DNA of 39,442 nucleotides from contig SVBJ01000017.1 of NCBI GenBank assembly GCA_015058955.1, forward strand, positions 1 through 39,442, written 5' to 3'. This DNA is from Erysipelotrichaceae bacterium. GTDB lineage: Bacteria > Bacillota_I > Bacilli_A > Erysipelotrichales > Erysipelotrichaceae. This document shows, in pieces, positions 17,154-26,304 of the stretch; positions within the stretch are counted from its first letter, which is position 1; every line of letters starts with the position of its first letter. The position numbers and the translations under genes were made by a program. The notes beneath the pieces are model-generated. The model saw nothing but the letters and a program-made list of their open reading frames with translations, was not told where the DNA came from and did not search any database.

Positions 17154-18902
17154 ATGGATATTTACTCGGTACTGCAGGTAGTAGCCGGTCTGGCATTCTT
17201 CCTATATGGCATGAGCGTCATGTCATCATCACTGGAAAAGATGGCCGGCGGTTCACTCGAACTCACAATGAAGAAAGTCACCAGCAACAAGTGGCTGAGC
17301 TTTTTGCTGGGCCTGCTGATAACATGTGCGATCCAGTCTTCTTCCGGCGTCATTGTCATGCTGGTAGGTCTGGTTAACTCAAACATCATAGCCTTCAAGG
17401 ATACTCTGCCTATCATTCTGGGAACAAACGTCGGTACGACAATTACCGGCTGGATCCTGACCCTGACCGGCATTGACAGCTCCGGCTTTTCAATCATGTC
17501 AGTGCTCAGCCCTAAGTTCTTCACTCCTATTCTGGCTTTGGCCGGTGTCATCATGAGAATGGTGGCCAAGAAGGAAAAGCAGAAGGATCTGGGAACCATT
17601 TTCCTGGGCTTTGCGATCTTAATGTATGGCATGACCTTCATGTCTGATTCCGTCAAGCTGATGGCTAATGAACCTTGGTTTGCCAACATCCTGCTGATGT
17701 TTACCAACCCTATTCTGGCAGTACTGATTTCCATTCTGGTCACTGCCGTCATTCAGTCTTCCGATGCCACCATCGGTATTGTTGAAGCCTTTGCTTCTTC
17801 CGGTCAGATCACTTTAGGCATGGCTGTTCCACTGGTTCTGGGTGCCAACATCGGTACCTGCGTTACCGGTCTGATCAGCTCCATAGGTGTAGCCAAGAAC
17901 GCCAAGCGCGTCAGTGTACTGCAGGTAATGGTCAACTGCACCGGCGCCATTCTGGTACTGATCGTTCTGCTGGTTATCGGCAAGATGCCTTTCCTGCAGG
18001 GTACAACGAACCATGTCGGCGTTGCTCTGACACATACACTGTTCAATGTCTTTGTCACCATCGTTGCCTTCCTGGTTGAACCTCTGCTCATCAAGGCTGT
18101 CAAGAGCATTGTCAAGGACGATCCAAGTGATCTGCCTAAGATCCTCATCGACGACAGACTGCTGGGTCAGCCTTCAATCGCCGTTAACGAGTGTCTGGGC
18201 AATACGATGGTAATGGGCATGATGGCCCAGGAAGAAATGGATAAGGCTCTGAGTCTGTTTACCGAATATGATGAAAGCATCTATAACCAGATCGTGGAAA
18301 ACGAGGATATTCTGGACTGGTATGAGGACCAGCTGGATACTTATCTGGTCAAGCTTTCCAAGATCGCATTATCTGATGAAGCCAGCACCAGTGTTTCCAA
18401 GATGCTGCATGTCGTTACCGACTTTGAAAGAATCGGTGACCATGCTCTTAACGTAGCAGAACTGGCTAAAAAGTATCATGAAACAAACAGCAGTTTCTCC
18501 AATCAGGCTGTTAAGGAAGTTGGAGTGCTGACGACGGCCATCAGGGAAATCATGAGTTTTGCGATTGAGTCATTCAACAGCAACGACCTGGCTTCAGCTG
18601 CTCAGGTAGAACCTCTGGAAGAAGTCATTGATGCCATTACAAGTGACATGATGGATACTCATATTGAAAGACTGGTCAGAGGAGAATGCACCATTGAACT
18701 GGGATTCATGCTCAGCGATCTGATCAATAACTGCGAAAGAGTAGCTGATCACTGCTCCAACATTGCGGTATGTGTCATCGAAGTTTCCGATGATGAGTTC
18801 TATTCTCACCAGTACCTCAATGATGTCAAGCATGAGTCAGATGCCTTCAAGGCTCTCTATAAGTACTATCTCGACAAGTACTCACTGAAGAGCATTCAGT
18901 AA
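17154..18902 (+). CDS. Na/phosphate cotransporter family protein with C-terminal PhoU-like domain
   Basis: 582 residues. The N-terminal half (1-320) is the NptA/PNaS transporter with the duplicated QSSS motif: AIQSSSGVIVMLVG near 61-75 and VIQSSDATIGIVEA near 200. The second copy reads QSSD. The C-terminal part (about 350-575) is a helical PhoU-like domain with repeated ERIGDHALNVAE and ERVADHCSNIAV, typical metal-binding PhoU motifs. It probably imports phosphate with sodium. The ribosome site AAAGGAG is five bases from ATG. It probably shares a transcript with mgtE and ends at a strong terminator. Confidence 0.92.
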   Translation: MDIYSVLQVVAGLAFFLYGMSVMSSSLEKMAGGSLELTMKKVTSNKWLSFLLGLLITCAIQSSSGVIVMLVGLVNSNIIAFKDTLPIILGTNVGTTITGWILTLTGIDSSGFSIMSVLSPKFFTPILALAGVIMRMVAKKEKQKDLGTIFLGFAILMYGMTFMSDSVKLMANEPWFANILLMFTNPILAVLISILVTAVIQSSDATIGIVEAFASSGQITLGMAVPLVLGANIGTCVTGLISSIGVAKNAKRVSVLQVMVNCTGAILVLIVLLVIGKMPFLQGTTNHVGVALTHTLFNVFVTIVAFLVEPLLIKAVKSIVKDDPSDLPKILIDDRLLGQPSIAVNECLGNTMVMGMMAQEEMDKALSLFTEYDESIYNQIVENEDILDWYEDQLDTYLVKLSKIALSDEASTSVSKMLHVVTDFERIGDHALNVAELAKKYHETNSSFSNQAVKEVGVLTTAIREIMSFAIESFNSNDLASAAQVEPLEEVIDAITSDMMDTHIERLVRGECTIELGFMLSDLINNCERVADHCSNIAVCVIEVSDDEFYSHQYLNDVKHESDAFKALYKYYLDKYSLKSIQ

Positions 18903-18910
18903 ATATGTTC

Positions 18911-18934
18911 AAAGGACCGTCAAGGTCCTTTTTT
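18911..18934 (+). terminator. Terminator after the Na/Pi cotransporter gene
   Basis: Perfect 8-bp stem AAAGGACC with GGTCCTTT, loop of five, followed by further T residues. Confidence 0.92.
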
Positions 18935-18999
18935 CTGTGGAGAAGAGACAGAAAAAACTTATTATTTGGCAATATTTGCATATTTTTAAATAATAAAAA

Positions 19000-19028
19000 T
19001 AGAAACATCCTGTAATGTTGGGTATAAT
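19000..19028 (+). promoter_or_regulatory. Promoter of the ABC exporter operon
   Basis: TAGAAA at 19000 (four of six consensus bases) and TATAAT at 19023 are 17 bases apart. Predicted start about 19035, followed by the ribosome site AAAGGAG. The region upstream, 18935-18999, is AT-rich with no gene. Confidence 0.6.
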
Positions 19029-19059
19029 AACAGTATTGTCTGGAAAGGAGATGATATCG

Positions 19060-20826
19060 ATGGACACCAGAAAAACGACCGGCAGACTCGGCATGTATCT
19101 GAAGAAGCACGCCGGTGAATACCTCCTCGGTATCGCCATTCTGCTTTCAATTGACTATCTCAATCTGTTCATTCCGCAGTTTACCGGTGAGATAACTGAC
19201 GGTCTGACGGCCCATACCATCAACAGTGCCGGCATTTCCAGCACCGTCTGGAAACTGGTTGGCTGCGCTTTTCTGCTGGCTGTTGGAAGGTTCCGGTACA
19301 GACAGTTCATCATCGGTACTTCCCGTAAGATCGAACGTTCAATGCAGAATGACATTTTCGGTAAGCTGGAAACATTGTCCCGGCGTTACTTTAATCTGAA
19401 TAAGACCGGCGACCTGATGGCCTATTTCACCAATGACCTGGAAGCCATCAGAGAAGCCATCGGCTGGAGCGTTGTCTCTGCTGTTGATGCCCTGGTACTG
19501 ACCTTAATGTGTCTGTACCGCATGATGGTGTACGTCAATGTCAGGCTGACCTTATATGTTCTGGCTCCGATGATCTGCATCGGTTTTTACGGTTTCTTCA
19601 TCTTCAAGCAGTTTGACAAGAGCTACGAAATGAAGCAGGATGCCTTTGCCAAGCTTTCCGATGAAGTTCAGGAAAGTGTTTCAGCTGAAAGAGTCATTAA
19701 GGCCTTTGTACAGGAAGAAAAGCAGCTTGAACACTTCAAGGAAGCAAATGAGCGCAACAGACAGATCAACCTGAAACTGGTCAGATTAAGAGCTTATGCC
19801 TGGCCGGTTCTGGAGGTCTTCATCGGGGTTGCCTATGTAATAGCCATTCTGGTCGGTGGCTACTATACGCTGATCAATGTCATTACCTTAGGCAAGTTCG
19901 TCACCTTTGCCAGCTATGTTGGAACCATGGTTTGGCCGATGCTGGCCTTCGGCGACTGCATCAATACCTTTACTCTGGGCTATGCCGGGGTAAAGCGCAT
20001 CAATAAGGTCTTTGCTGAAGTGCCAGAGATCACGGACAGTGAAAACCCGGATGATGTCAGGAAACTGAGCGGGGAAATTGAATTTGACCACGTTTCCTTT
20101 AAATACAGCGATGATCTGCCGGAAGCTCTGCATGATCTGGACTTCACGATTAAAAAGGGTGAAACCTTTGCGATCATGGGCCGTACCGGAGCAGGCAAGA
20201 CCAGTACCGTCAATCTGATCACCAGGATCTATGACGTTACTGACGGTGAGATCAGGCTGGACGGACACCCGATCAAGCAGATCCCGTTAGGGGTCTTAAG
20301 GGAAAACATCGCCTATGTTCCACAGGATAATTTCCTGTTCTCGGAAACTCTTAAACAGAACATTTCCTTCGGCAAGCAGGATGCGACCATGGATGAGATC
20401 ATTGAAGCCTGCAGGATGGCTGACATCCATGACAACATCAGTGAATTCCCGTTGAAATATGAGACAATGGTCGGTGAAAGAGGCGTTACTCTTTCCGGCG
20501 GCCAGAAACAGAGAGCATCCATTGCCAGGGCTTTGCTGAAAGACAGCCCTATCCTGATCATGGATGACTCCTTAAGTGCGGTCGATACCGACACGGAAGA
20601 TACGATCCTTGCCAATCTGAAGAAGTTAAGAGAAGGCAAGACGACCATCATGATTGCCCACCGAGTATCTACGGTCCAGAATGCGGATCACATTCTGGTT
20701 CTTGATGACGGCAATACCGTTGAATACGGTACCTATGACGAGCTGATGGCCAGGGATGGCGAATTTGCCCGCATGGTCCGCAAGCAGCAGCTGGAAAAAC
20801 AGCTGGCGCGGGAACAGGAGGTGTAA
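19060..20826 (+). CDS. ABC exporter half-transporter, BmrC-like, degenerate catalytic site
   Basis: Fused membrane (six helices, about 1-310) and ATPase (340-580) half-transporter, 588 residues from ATG 19060 (MDTRKTTGRL); ATG 19051 is closer to the AAAGGAG site and a frame upstream to 19015 has none. Walker A is GRTGAGKTS, the signature LSGGQKQRASIARAL is canonical, but the Walker B is ILIMDDSLSAVD, with Asp where the catalytic Glu should be. This D-for-E change marks the degenerate subunit of heterodimeric exporters such as BmrC/YheI. The partner follows after one base. The likely role is export of drugs or other hydrophobic compounds. Confidence 0.92.
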   Translation: MDTRKTTGRLGMYLKKHAGEYLLGIAILLSIDYLNLFIPQFTGEITDGLTAHTINSAGISSTVWKLVGCAFLLAVGRFRYRQFIIGTSRKIERSMQNDIFGKLETLSRRYFNLNKTGDLMAYFTNDLEAIREAIGWSVVSAVDALVLTLMCLYRMMVYVNVRLTLYVLAPMICIGFYGFFIFKQFDKSYEMKQDAFAKLSDEVQESVSAERVIKAFVQEEKQLEHFKEANERNRQINLKLVRLRAYAWPVLEVFIGVAYVIAILVGGYYTLINVITLGKFVTFASYVGTMVWPMLAFGDCINTFTLGYAGVKRINKVFAEVPEITDSENPDDVRKLSGEIEFDHVSFKYSDDLPEALHDLDFTIKKGETFAIMGRTGAGKTSTVNLITRIYDVTDGEIRLDGHPIKQIPLGVLRENIAYVPQDNFLFSETLKQNISFGKQDATMDEIIEACRMADIHDNISEFPLKYETMVGERGVTLSGGQKQRASIARALLKDSPILIMDDSLSAVDTDTEDTILANLKKLREGKTTIMIAHRVSTVQNADHILVLDDGNTVEYGTYDELMARDGEFARMVRKQQLEKQLAREQEV

Positions 20827-20827
20827 C

Positions 20828-22906
20828 ATGGCTGCAATTGAAAAAGAACAGGTCATAACCAATTACACCGGCAAGCTGTACTCCCGTCTGTTTGGCTACA
20901 TGAAGCCTTACATGAGCAAGTTTATTATCGCTCTTATCATGGTGCTGGTTGTTTCAGCTATTTCACTGTATGAACCGATGTTAATAGCCAGAGCCATTGA
21001 TACCTACATTTCCGGTTACAGCAGACCTTATGCCGTAACGGTTGACTCCCTGGCCCAGACCCAGTATCAGGGTCAGTATCTGACCAAGGAATTTGACTTT
21101 GACTATGATCAGGTCAGTATTGGCAAATATGCCCAGATGTTCTATCACGAGGATGAATACTACTTCATCACTGATCTGGACCATGATCAGTCAGCTGAAG
21201 TGCAGTTGCTGGCCAATGATGCCCTGCCTGTCGTCAGCAAGACCGCTGGAGGCATTGTCATCCAGGGTGCTTCACAGACCTACAGTGCCCGTAAGCTTGA
21301 TAAGGAAGACATGCGCATCTTAAGAAACATGGACTATATCGGGGTCATCAAGGTAGCCATCACCTATGTGGTGATCATGCTGGTAATGACCGTCTGCAAC
21401 ATTTCCCAGACCTGGATACTGCAGAGTACCGGTCAGAACATCATCTATAATATCCGCAATCAGATATTTGAACATATCCACACACTGCCGTTAAGATTCT
21501 TTGATACCCATCCGGTCGGTCAGATCGTGACCAGAGTAACCAATGACGTTGAATCGCTGAACCACATGTATGCCAACGTGGCGGTAAGCCTGATCAGAAA
21601 TGTCATCATGATCATCGGCTATGGGGTGGTAATGTTCATGCTCAATGTCAGGATGGCTCTGGTAGGACTGATCCTGCTGCCGTTTGTGGTGGCAACGACC
21701 TATGCCTTTACCAAGATGTCACGCAGCATTTACCGTAAGATCAGAACCAAGGTATCTGCTCTGAATACCTTCTTAAGTGAGCATATTTCCGGCATGAAGC
21801 TGATTCAGATCTTTGCCCGTGAACAGGCCAAGTATGATCAGTTTGCCCGGGCAACCGATGATCTGTACAGATCCAGAAGAAAAGAACTGATGGTTTATGC
21901 AGTCTTCAGACCTCTGATGAACTTCACGGCCAACCTGGCCATGGCCATCATTCTTTACCGTGGGGCTCATTCTGTTCTGGAAGGTGTCCTGAGTGTGGGA
22001 ACGCTGTATGTGTTTACCAGCTACATCCGCTCATTCTTTGAACCGATCCAGGCTCTGACCGAACAGTTCTCTACGATGCAGAATGCCTTCGCTTCCGCTG
22101 AGAAGATCTTTACTCTGCTGGATGAAAAGAACACCATCGTGGAAAAAGCTGACCCGGTCATTCTGGATGAGGTAAAGGGTAACATTGAATTCCGCAATGT
22201 CTGGTTTGCCTATGAAAATGAGGATTATGTCTTACGAGATGTATCATTTACCATCAAGCCTGGTGAAAAGGTGGCCTTTGTCGGAGCTACCGGTGCCGGC
22301 AAGTCTTCGATACTGAACCTGATTGGACGTTATTACGACATCCAGAAGGGTGAGATCCTGATTGACGGCGTCAATATCAAAAACCTGTCTACAAAGCAGA
22401 TACGCGGGGCCATCGGCCAGGTACAGCAGGATGTCTTTGTCTTTACCGGCAACATCAGGGACAATATCAGACTGCTTAATACGGACATAACTGAAGAAAA
22501 GATCGTCAGTTCGGCCATCGCGGTCAATGCTTCGCACTTCATTGACAATCTGCCGGGCAAATATGATGAACCGGTAACGGAAAGAGGATCAACTCTTTCA
22601 GCCGGTCAGCGACAGTTACTGTCATTTGCCAGAACACTGGCCATTGATCCGGCCATTCTGGTAATGGATGAAGCGACCGCAAATATTGATACCGAAACTG
22701 AGCAGCTGATTCAGGATGCTCTCAAGACCATGATGGAGGGCAGAACCACGATCATGGTAGCTCACCGTCTTTCCACGATCCAGCACGCTGACAAGATCAT
22801 TGTCATTCACAAGGGCAAGATCAGAGAAAGCGGTACTCATCAGGAATTACTGAAAAAAGACGGTATCTATAAGAAACTTTATGAGTTACAATTATATTCT
22901 AAATAG
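20828..22906 (+). CDS. ABC exporter half-transporter, BmrD-like, with extracytoplasmic insertion
   Basis: 692 residues from ATG 20828 (MAAIEKEQ), preceded by GGAGGTG and one base after the partner's stop; the frame is open upstream only inside the partner gene. Between helix 1 and helix 2 there is an insertion of about 100 residues rich in Tyr, Asp and Gln (about 45-150), matching the extracellular domain described for BmrD/YheH. The ATPase has GATGAGKSS, a signature of LSAGQRQ (Ala for the first Gly) and Walker B ILVMDEATANID with the catalytic Glu. With its partner this makes one competent ATP site (this Glu with the partner's LSGGQ) and one degenerate site. Confidence 0.92.
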   Translation: MAAIEKEQVITNYTGKLYSRLFGYMKPYMSKFIIALIMVLVVSAISLYEPMLIARAIDTYISGYSRPYAVTVDSLAQTQYQGQYLTKEFDFDYDQVSIGKYAQMFYHEDEYYFITDLDHDQSAEVQLLANDALPVVSKTAGGIVIQGASQTYSARKLDKEDMRILRNMDYIGVIKVAITYVVIMLVMTVCNISQTWILQSTGQNIIYNIRNQIFEHIHTLPLRFFDTHPVGQIVTRVTNDVESLNHMYANVAVSLIRNVIMIIGYGVVMFMLNVRMALVGLILLPFVVATTYAFTKMSRSIYRKIRTKVSALNTFLSEHISGMKLIQIFAREQAKYDQFARATDDLYRSRRKELMVYAVFRPLMNFTANLAMAIILYRGAHSVLEGVLSVGTLYVFTSYIRSFFEPIQALTEQFSTMQNAFASAEKIFTLLDEKNTIVEKADPVILDEVKGNIEFRNVWFAYENEDYVLRDVSFTIKPGEKVAFVGATGAGKSSILNLIGRYYDIQKGEILIDGVNIKNLSTKQIRGAIGQVQQDVFVFTGNIRDNIRLLNTDITEEKIVSSAIAVNASHFIDNLPGKYDEPVTERGSTLSAGQRQLLSFARTLAIDPAILVMDEATANIDTETEQLIQDALKTMMEGRTTIMVAHRLSTIQHADKIIVIHKGKIRESGTHQELLKKDGIYKKLYELQLYSK

Positions 22907-22912
22907 GAACAG

Positions 22913-23755
22913 GTGAAGAAATTGAACGCAGTAGAAGTCAGAAATCTGAGTTTCAGCTACGACCCGCAGGTTAAAACCAAAACCATTGACGGGGTCTCTT
23001 TCAGCATACCTTCCGGCAGCTATACGACCGTCATCGGTCATAACGGTTCAGGTAAAAGCACTATAGCCAAGCTGTTATTGGGCTTATTGGAAAAGGCTGA
23101 AGGGGAGATCTTCATTGACGGACTGGAACTGAATCTGGAAAACCTCAGAGAGATCAGAGGAAAGATCGGCATTGTCTTCCAGAACCCTGACAACCAGTTC
23201 ATCGGTTCAACTGTCCGTGACGACATTGCCTTCGGTCTGGAAAATCACTGTGTGCCACAGCGGGAGATGGACGGCATCATTGAGAAGTTTGCCGCCAGAG
23301 TCAACATGTCGGATTTCCTTAACAGTGAACCGACCAAGCTGTCCGGTGGACAGAAGCAGCGTGTTGCCATTGCGGCTGTATTGGCCATGCGTCATGACAT
23401 CATTGTCTTTGACGAGGCTACCAGCATGCTTGACCCAACGGGAAAAAGAGAGATCAACAACCTGATCAAGGAACTGCACAAGGACAAAAGACTGACTGTC
23501 ATTTCCATTACGCATGACATTGAGGAAGTGGCACAGTCAGACAATGTCCTCGTTGTCAATAAGGGTAAGATTGCCCTGGTGGGAACACCGAAGGAAGTAT
23601 TCCGGAATGAAAAGCTGATGGAAAGCATGCAGCTGGATATTCCTTTTGTATACAAGGTCAGAAATGCTCTGAGAAAGAAGGGCATCAGAGTTTCTGATGA
23701 GCTTGACATGGAAAGGATGGCTGAGGAAGTATGCCGTTACGTTTTGAAAAAGTAG
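22913..23755 (+). CDS. ecfA1: Energy-coupling factor ATPase EcfA1
   Basis: 280 residues from GTG 22913; a TTG at 22922, six bases after AGGTGA, is an alternative giving 277. ABC ATPase of a group II ECF vitamin or metal importer. Walker A GHNGSGKST, Q-loop NPDNQFIGSTVRDDIAFGLEN (the NPDNQ form typical of EcfA1), signature LSGGQKQRVAIAAVLAM and Walker B IIVFDEATSMLDP. It pairs with EcfA2 under EcfT. It overlaps ecfA2 by 25 bases. Confidence 0.95.
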   Translation: MKKLNAVEVRNLSFSYDPQVKTKTIDGVSFSIPSGSYTTVIGHNGSGKSTIAKLLLGLLEKAEGEIFIDGLELNLENLREIRGKIGIVFQNPDNQFIGSTVRDDIAFGLENHCVPQREMDGIIEKFAARVNMSDFLNSEPTKLSGGQKQRVAIAAVLAMRHDIIVFDEATSMLDPTGKREINNLIKELHKDKRLTVISITHDIEEVAQSDNVLVVNKGKIALVGTPKEVFRNEKLMESMQLDIPFVYKVRNALRKKGIRVSDELDMERMAEEVCRYVLKK

Positions 23756-24585
23756 ATTTCGAATACTCTCCGGGTACGCCTTTCGCTTTCCAGGCCCTTA
23801 AGAACATTGATCTGGAACTGGCTGAGGGCAAGATGACTGCCATCATTGGGGCTACCGGTTCCGGTAAGACCACGATGGTACAGCATCTTAATGCCTTATT
23901 GCTGCCTTCCAAGGGAACCGTTAATGTTCTGGATTTTCAGATCACTGCCGGTAAGAAGTTCACGGAAGTCAAGAAGTTAAGACATCAGGTCGGCCTGGTC
24001 TTCCAGTTCGCTGAATATCAGCTGTTTGAGGAAACCATTCTGAAGGATGTCTGCTTCGGACCGCTCAACTTTGGTGTTGCGGAAAAGGATGCCGAGACTA
24101 TTGCCAGAAGATGTCTGAAGACTGTCGGCATTGATCCGGCTGATTATGATAAGTCACCGCTGGAACTTTCCGGCGGTCAGAAGAGAAGAGTTGCCATTGC
24201 GGGCATACTGGCCATGAGACCGAAGGTGCTGGTTTTGGATGAACCGACTGCCGGTCTGGATCCTCAGGGTGCTCAGACCATGATGGAACTGTTCCGTAAG
24301 ATCAATAAGGAAGAAGGCATTACCGTTCTGGTCGTTACCCACAACATGGAACATGTGCTGGAATTCTGTGATGAGGTAGTCGTTCTGGAAAAGGGTGAAC
24401 TGTTAATGCAGACAGACATCAGGACCTTCTTTGAAAACTATGAATACATGGAAAAGGCCAACATCAATCCGCCTGCCATCATCCGTTTCAAGGAACTTTT
24501 AAGAAAGAACGGAATGGAGATCAGCTCGGATGTGCTGGACATTGAGGCACTGGCAAGCGCCATTGCCGGGAGGCGTGTAAGATGA
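23731..24585 (+). CDS. ecfA2: Energy-coupling factor ATPase EcfA2
   Basis: 284 residues. Walker A GATGSGKTT, Q-loop VFQFAEYQLFEETILKDVCFGP (FAEYQLF is typical of EcfA2), signature LSGGQKRRVAIAGILAM and Walker B VLVLDEPTAGLDP. Start ATG 23731 has GAGGAAG upstream within ecfA1. It overlaps ecfT by four bases (ATGA), consistent with equimolar expression. Confidence 0.95.
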   Translation: MPLRFEKVDFEYSPGTPFAFQALKNIDLELAEGKMTAIIGATGSGKTTMVQHLNALLLPSKGTVNVLDFQITAGKKFTEVKKLRHQVGLVFQFAEYQLFEETILKDVCFGPLNFGVAEKDAETIARRCLKTVGIDPADYDKSPLELSGGQKRRVAIAGILAMRPKVLVLDEPTAGLDPQGAQTMMELFRKINKEEGITVLVVTHNMEHVLEFCDEVVVLEKGELLMQTDIRTFFENYEYMEKANINPPAIIRFKELLRKNGMEISSDVLDIEALASAIAGRRVR

Positions 24586-25388
24586 AGAACATAACTCTGG
24601 GTCAGTACATACCTCTGGATTCCTTCTTCCATAAGCTGGATCCCCGCAGCAAGATCTGTGCGATGATGGCCATTCTGATTGCCATTTTCGTGCCGGCCGG
24701 TTTTATTGGCTATGCCATTCTGGCAGTGGTATTAGTTGCCTGCATTCTGCTGGCCAAACTGCAGATCTCCTTTGTCATTAAAGCCATGAAGCCGATGGTC
24801 ATGATGATGTTCTTCCTGACGATTATCAATGTCTTTGTGATCAAAACCGGCAACCTGTTATGGACCTTAGGTCCGATCACCATCTATGATGATGCCCTCA
24901 AGCAGACCGGCTACATCGTAGTCAGACTGGCCTTAATGATCATGACGACTACTTTATTAACAGCTACGACCAAACCAATGGACATGACTCTGGGTATTGA
25001 AGACCTGCTTTCTCCACTGGAAAAGCTGCATGTTCCTACTCATGACATTGCGATGATGATCGCTCTGGCCTTAAGATTCATTCCAACGCTTATTGATGAA
25101 GCAGAAAGGATCCTGAAGGCTCAGGCTTCCCGCGGTGTTGACTTTGAAAATGGCAGTCTGAAGGAAAAGATCTCCGCCATCATGTCACTGATCGTGCCGA
25201 TGTTTGTTTCCTGTTTCCAGAGAGCTGATGATCTGGCTGATGCCATGGAAGCCAGAGGATATGTGGTCGGGGCCAAGCGTGTCAGATATAAGATACTGAA
25301 GTTTACAACCGGTGACTATGCCGTGATAATCATAGCCAATTTATTACTGGCCGGAATGATTTTCCTGGCCGTACGAGGTACTGTATGA
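24582..25388 (+). CDS. ecfT: Energy-coupling factor transmembrane protein EcfT
   Basis: 268 residues, about five membrane helices, with the two EcfT coupling motifs QASRGVDFENG and DAMEARGYVVGAKR whose Arg residues dock on the ATPases. Substrate choice lies with S components encoded elsewhere; none is present here. It overlaps truA by four bases (ATGA). Confidence 0.95.
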   Translation: MKNITLGQYIPLDSFFHKLDPRSKICAMMAILIAIFVPAGFIGYAILAVVLVACILLAKLQISFVIKAMKPMVMMMFFLTIINVFVIKTGNLLWTLGPITIYDDALKQTGYIVVRLALMIMTTTLLTATTKPMDMTLGIEDLLSPLEKLHVPTHDIAMMIALALRFIPTLIDEAERILKAQASRGVDFENGSLKEKISAIMSLIVPMFVSCFQRADDLADAMEARGYVVGAKRVRYKILKFTTGDYAVIIIANLLLAGMIFLAVRGTV

Positions 25389-26119
25389 GATATAAAGCAA
25401 TTGTAAGTTATGACGGAACCGCCTATCAGGGCTGGCAGAAACAGCCTGATAAGAATTCCGTTCAGGCAAAAATAGAAACTGCCTTAAGCAGACTGTGCCG
25501 GCAGAGTGTCAAGATCACCGGAGCCGGCAGAACCGACAAGGGTGTTCATGCCTTTGGTCAGGTATTCCACTTTGATACCGACAAGGAATTCAAGGACATT
25601 ACCAAGTCCATCAACAGCCAGCTGCCTGAGGATATCAGAATCGTCAGCTGCAAGCCGGTAAGTGATGAATTCCACAGCCGTTATGATGCCAAGTGGAAGC
25701 ACTATTCCTACATCATCAATACGGGAAAATTCAACCCGATCCAGAGAAACTATGCCTATCAGTTAGGCATTGATCTTGATGAGGAAAAGATGCAGGAAGC
25801 TGCTAAGGCATTAGTGGGAACACACGATTTCTCCAGTTTCAACGCAACCAGAAAAGATGAAATTGAAGACCAGGTCAGAACCATCTATAAGATCGAAGTA
25901 AAGAGAAGAGGTTCACTGGTAACCGTTGACTATTACGGTGACGGTTTCTTAAGATACATGATCAGAATGATGACAGGCGCACTTATTGAAGCCGGAAAGG
26001 GCAAGATAACAGCTGAAGACATTCAGAATATCATGGGAAAAATGGATAAAACAGCCTGTAACTATAACGTTCCAGCCTGTGGCCTGTATTTAATTGAGAT
26101 TAGTTATACCAATTTCTGA
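25385..26119 (+). CDS. truA: tRNA pseudouridine synthase A
   Basis: 244 residues. It isomerises uridines 38-40 of tRNA. The catalytic Asp51 stands in GAGRTDKGVHAFGQ; DFSSFNATR and DGFLRYMIRMMTGALIEAG are further TruA signatures. In most Bacillota truA closes the EcfA1A2T block, with rplM-rpsI following; here a tRNA gene and a prophage follow, so the ribosomal genes are either displaced by the insertion or located elsewhere. Confidence 0.97.
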   Translation: MRYKAIVSYDGTAYQGWQKQPDKNSVQAKIETALSRLCRQSVKITGAGRTDKGVHAFGQVFHFDTDKEFKDITKSINSQLPEDIRIVSCKPVSDEFHSRYDAKWKHYSYIINTGKFNPIQRNYAYQLGIDLDEEKMQEAAKALVGTHDFSSFNATRKDEIEDQVRTIYKIEVKRRGSLVTVDYYGDGFLRYMIRMMTGALIEAGKGKITAEDIQNIMGKMDKTACNYNVPACGLYLIEISYTNF

Positions 26120-26128
26120 GAAATAGGG

Positions 26129-26134
26129 TATAAT
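26129..26134 (+). promoter_or_regulatory. -10 element of the tRNA-Leu promoter
   Basis: TATAAT in GGGTATAATATATAG, 10 bases before the mature tRNA end. The -35 is not clear. It lies only nine bases after the truA stop. Confidence 0.5.
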
Positions 26135-26144
26135 ATATAGGCAC

Positions 26145-26229
26145 GCACTGGTGGCGGAATAGGCAGACGCGTACGTTTGAGGGGCGTATGACAGCAGTCG
26201 TGTGGGTTCAAGTCCCATCCAGTGCACCA
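26145..26229 (+). tRNA. tRNA-Leu (GAG anticodon)
   Basis: The acceptor stem GCACTGG pairs with CCAGTGC, followed by A and an encoded CCA. The anticodon stem TACGT/GCGTA holds the loop TTGAGGG, anticodon GAG (Leu codons CUC and CUU). A long variable arm marks a class II tRNA, and GGTTCAAGTCC is the T-loop region. A prophage begins just beyond its 3' end, making this gene the probable attachment site. Confidence 0.95.
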
Positions 26230-26236
26230 TGTAATC

Positions 26237-26265
26237 AAAAAGCCCAGTAAATACGGGCTTTTTTT
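26237..26265 (+). terminator. Terminator after tRNA-Leu
   Basis: Stem AAAAAGCCC with GGGCTTTTT, 9-base loop, T-run. It lies between the tRNA and the integrase stop and, being nearly symmetrical with As and Ts, could also end the leftward integrase transcript. Confidence 0.9.
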
Positions 26266-26280
26266 GATGCCGATATGCTC

Positions 26281-26304
26281 TAGGCGAACTTTTAGGCGAA
26301 CTTT
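26281..26304. repeat. 12-bp perfect tandem duplication at the integrase stop
   Basis: TAGGCGAACTTT occurs twice with no spacer. Read leftward it gives codons KFA-stop twice, so the integrase end and its stop codon are duplicated. It could be a replication slip or part of arm-type or core attachment DNA. Confidence 0.9.
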
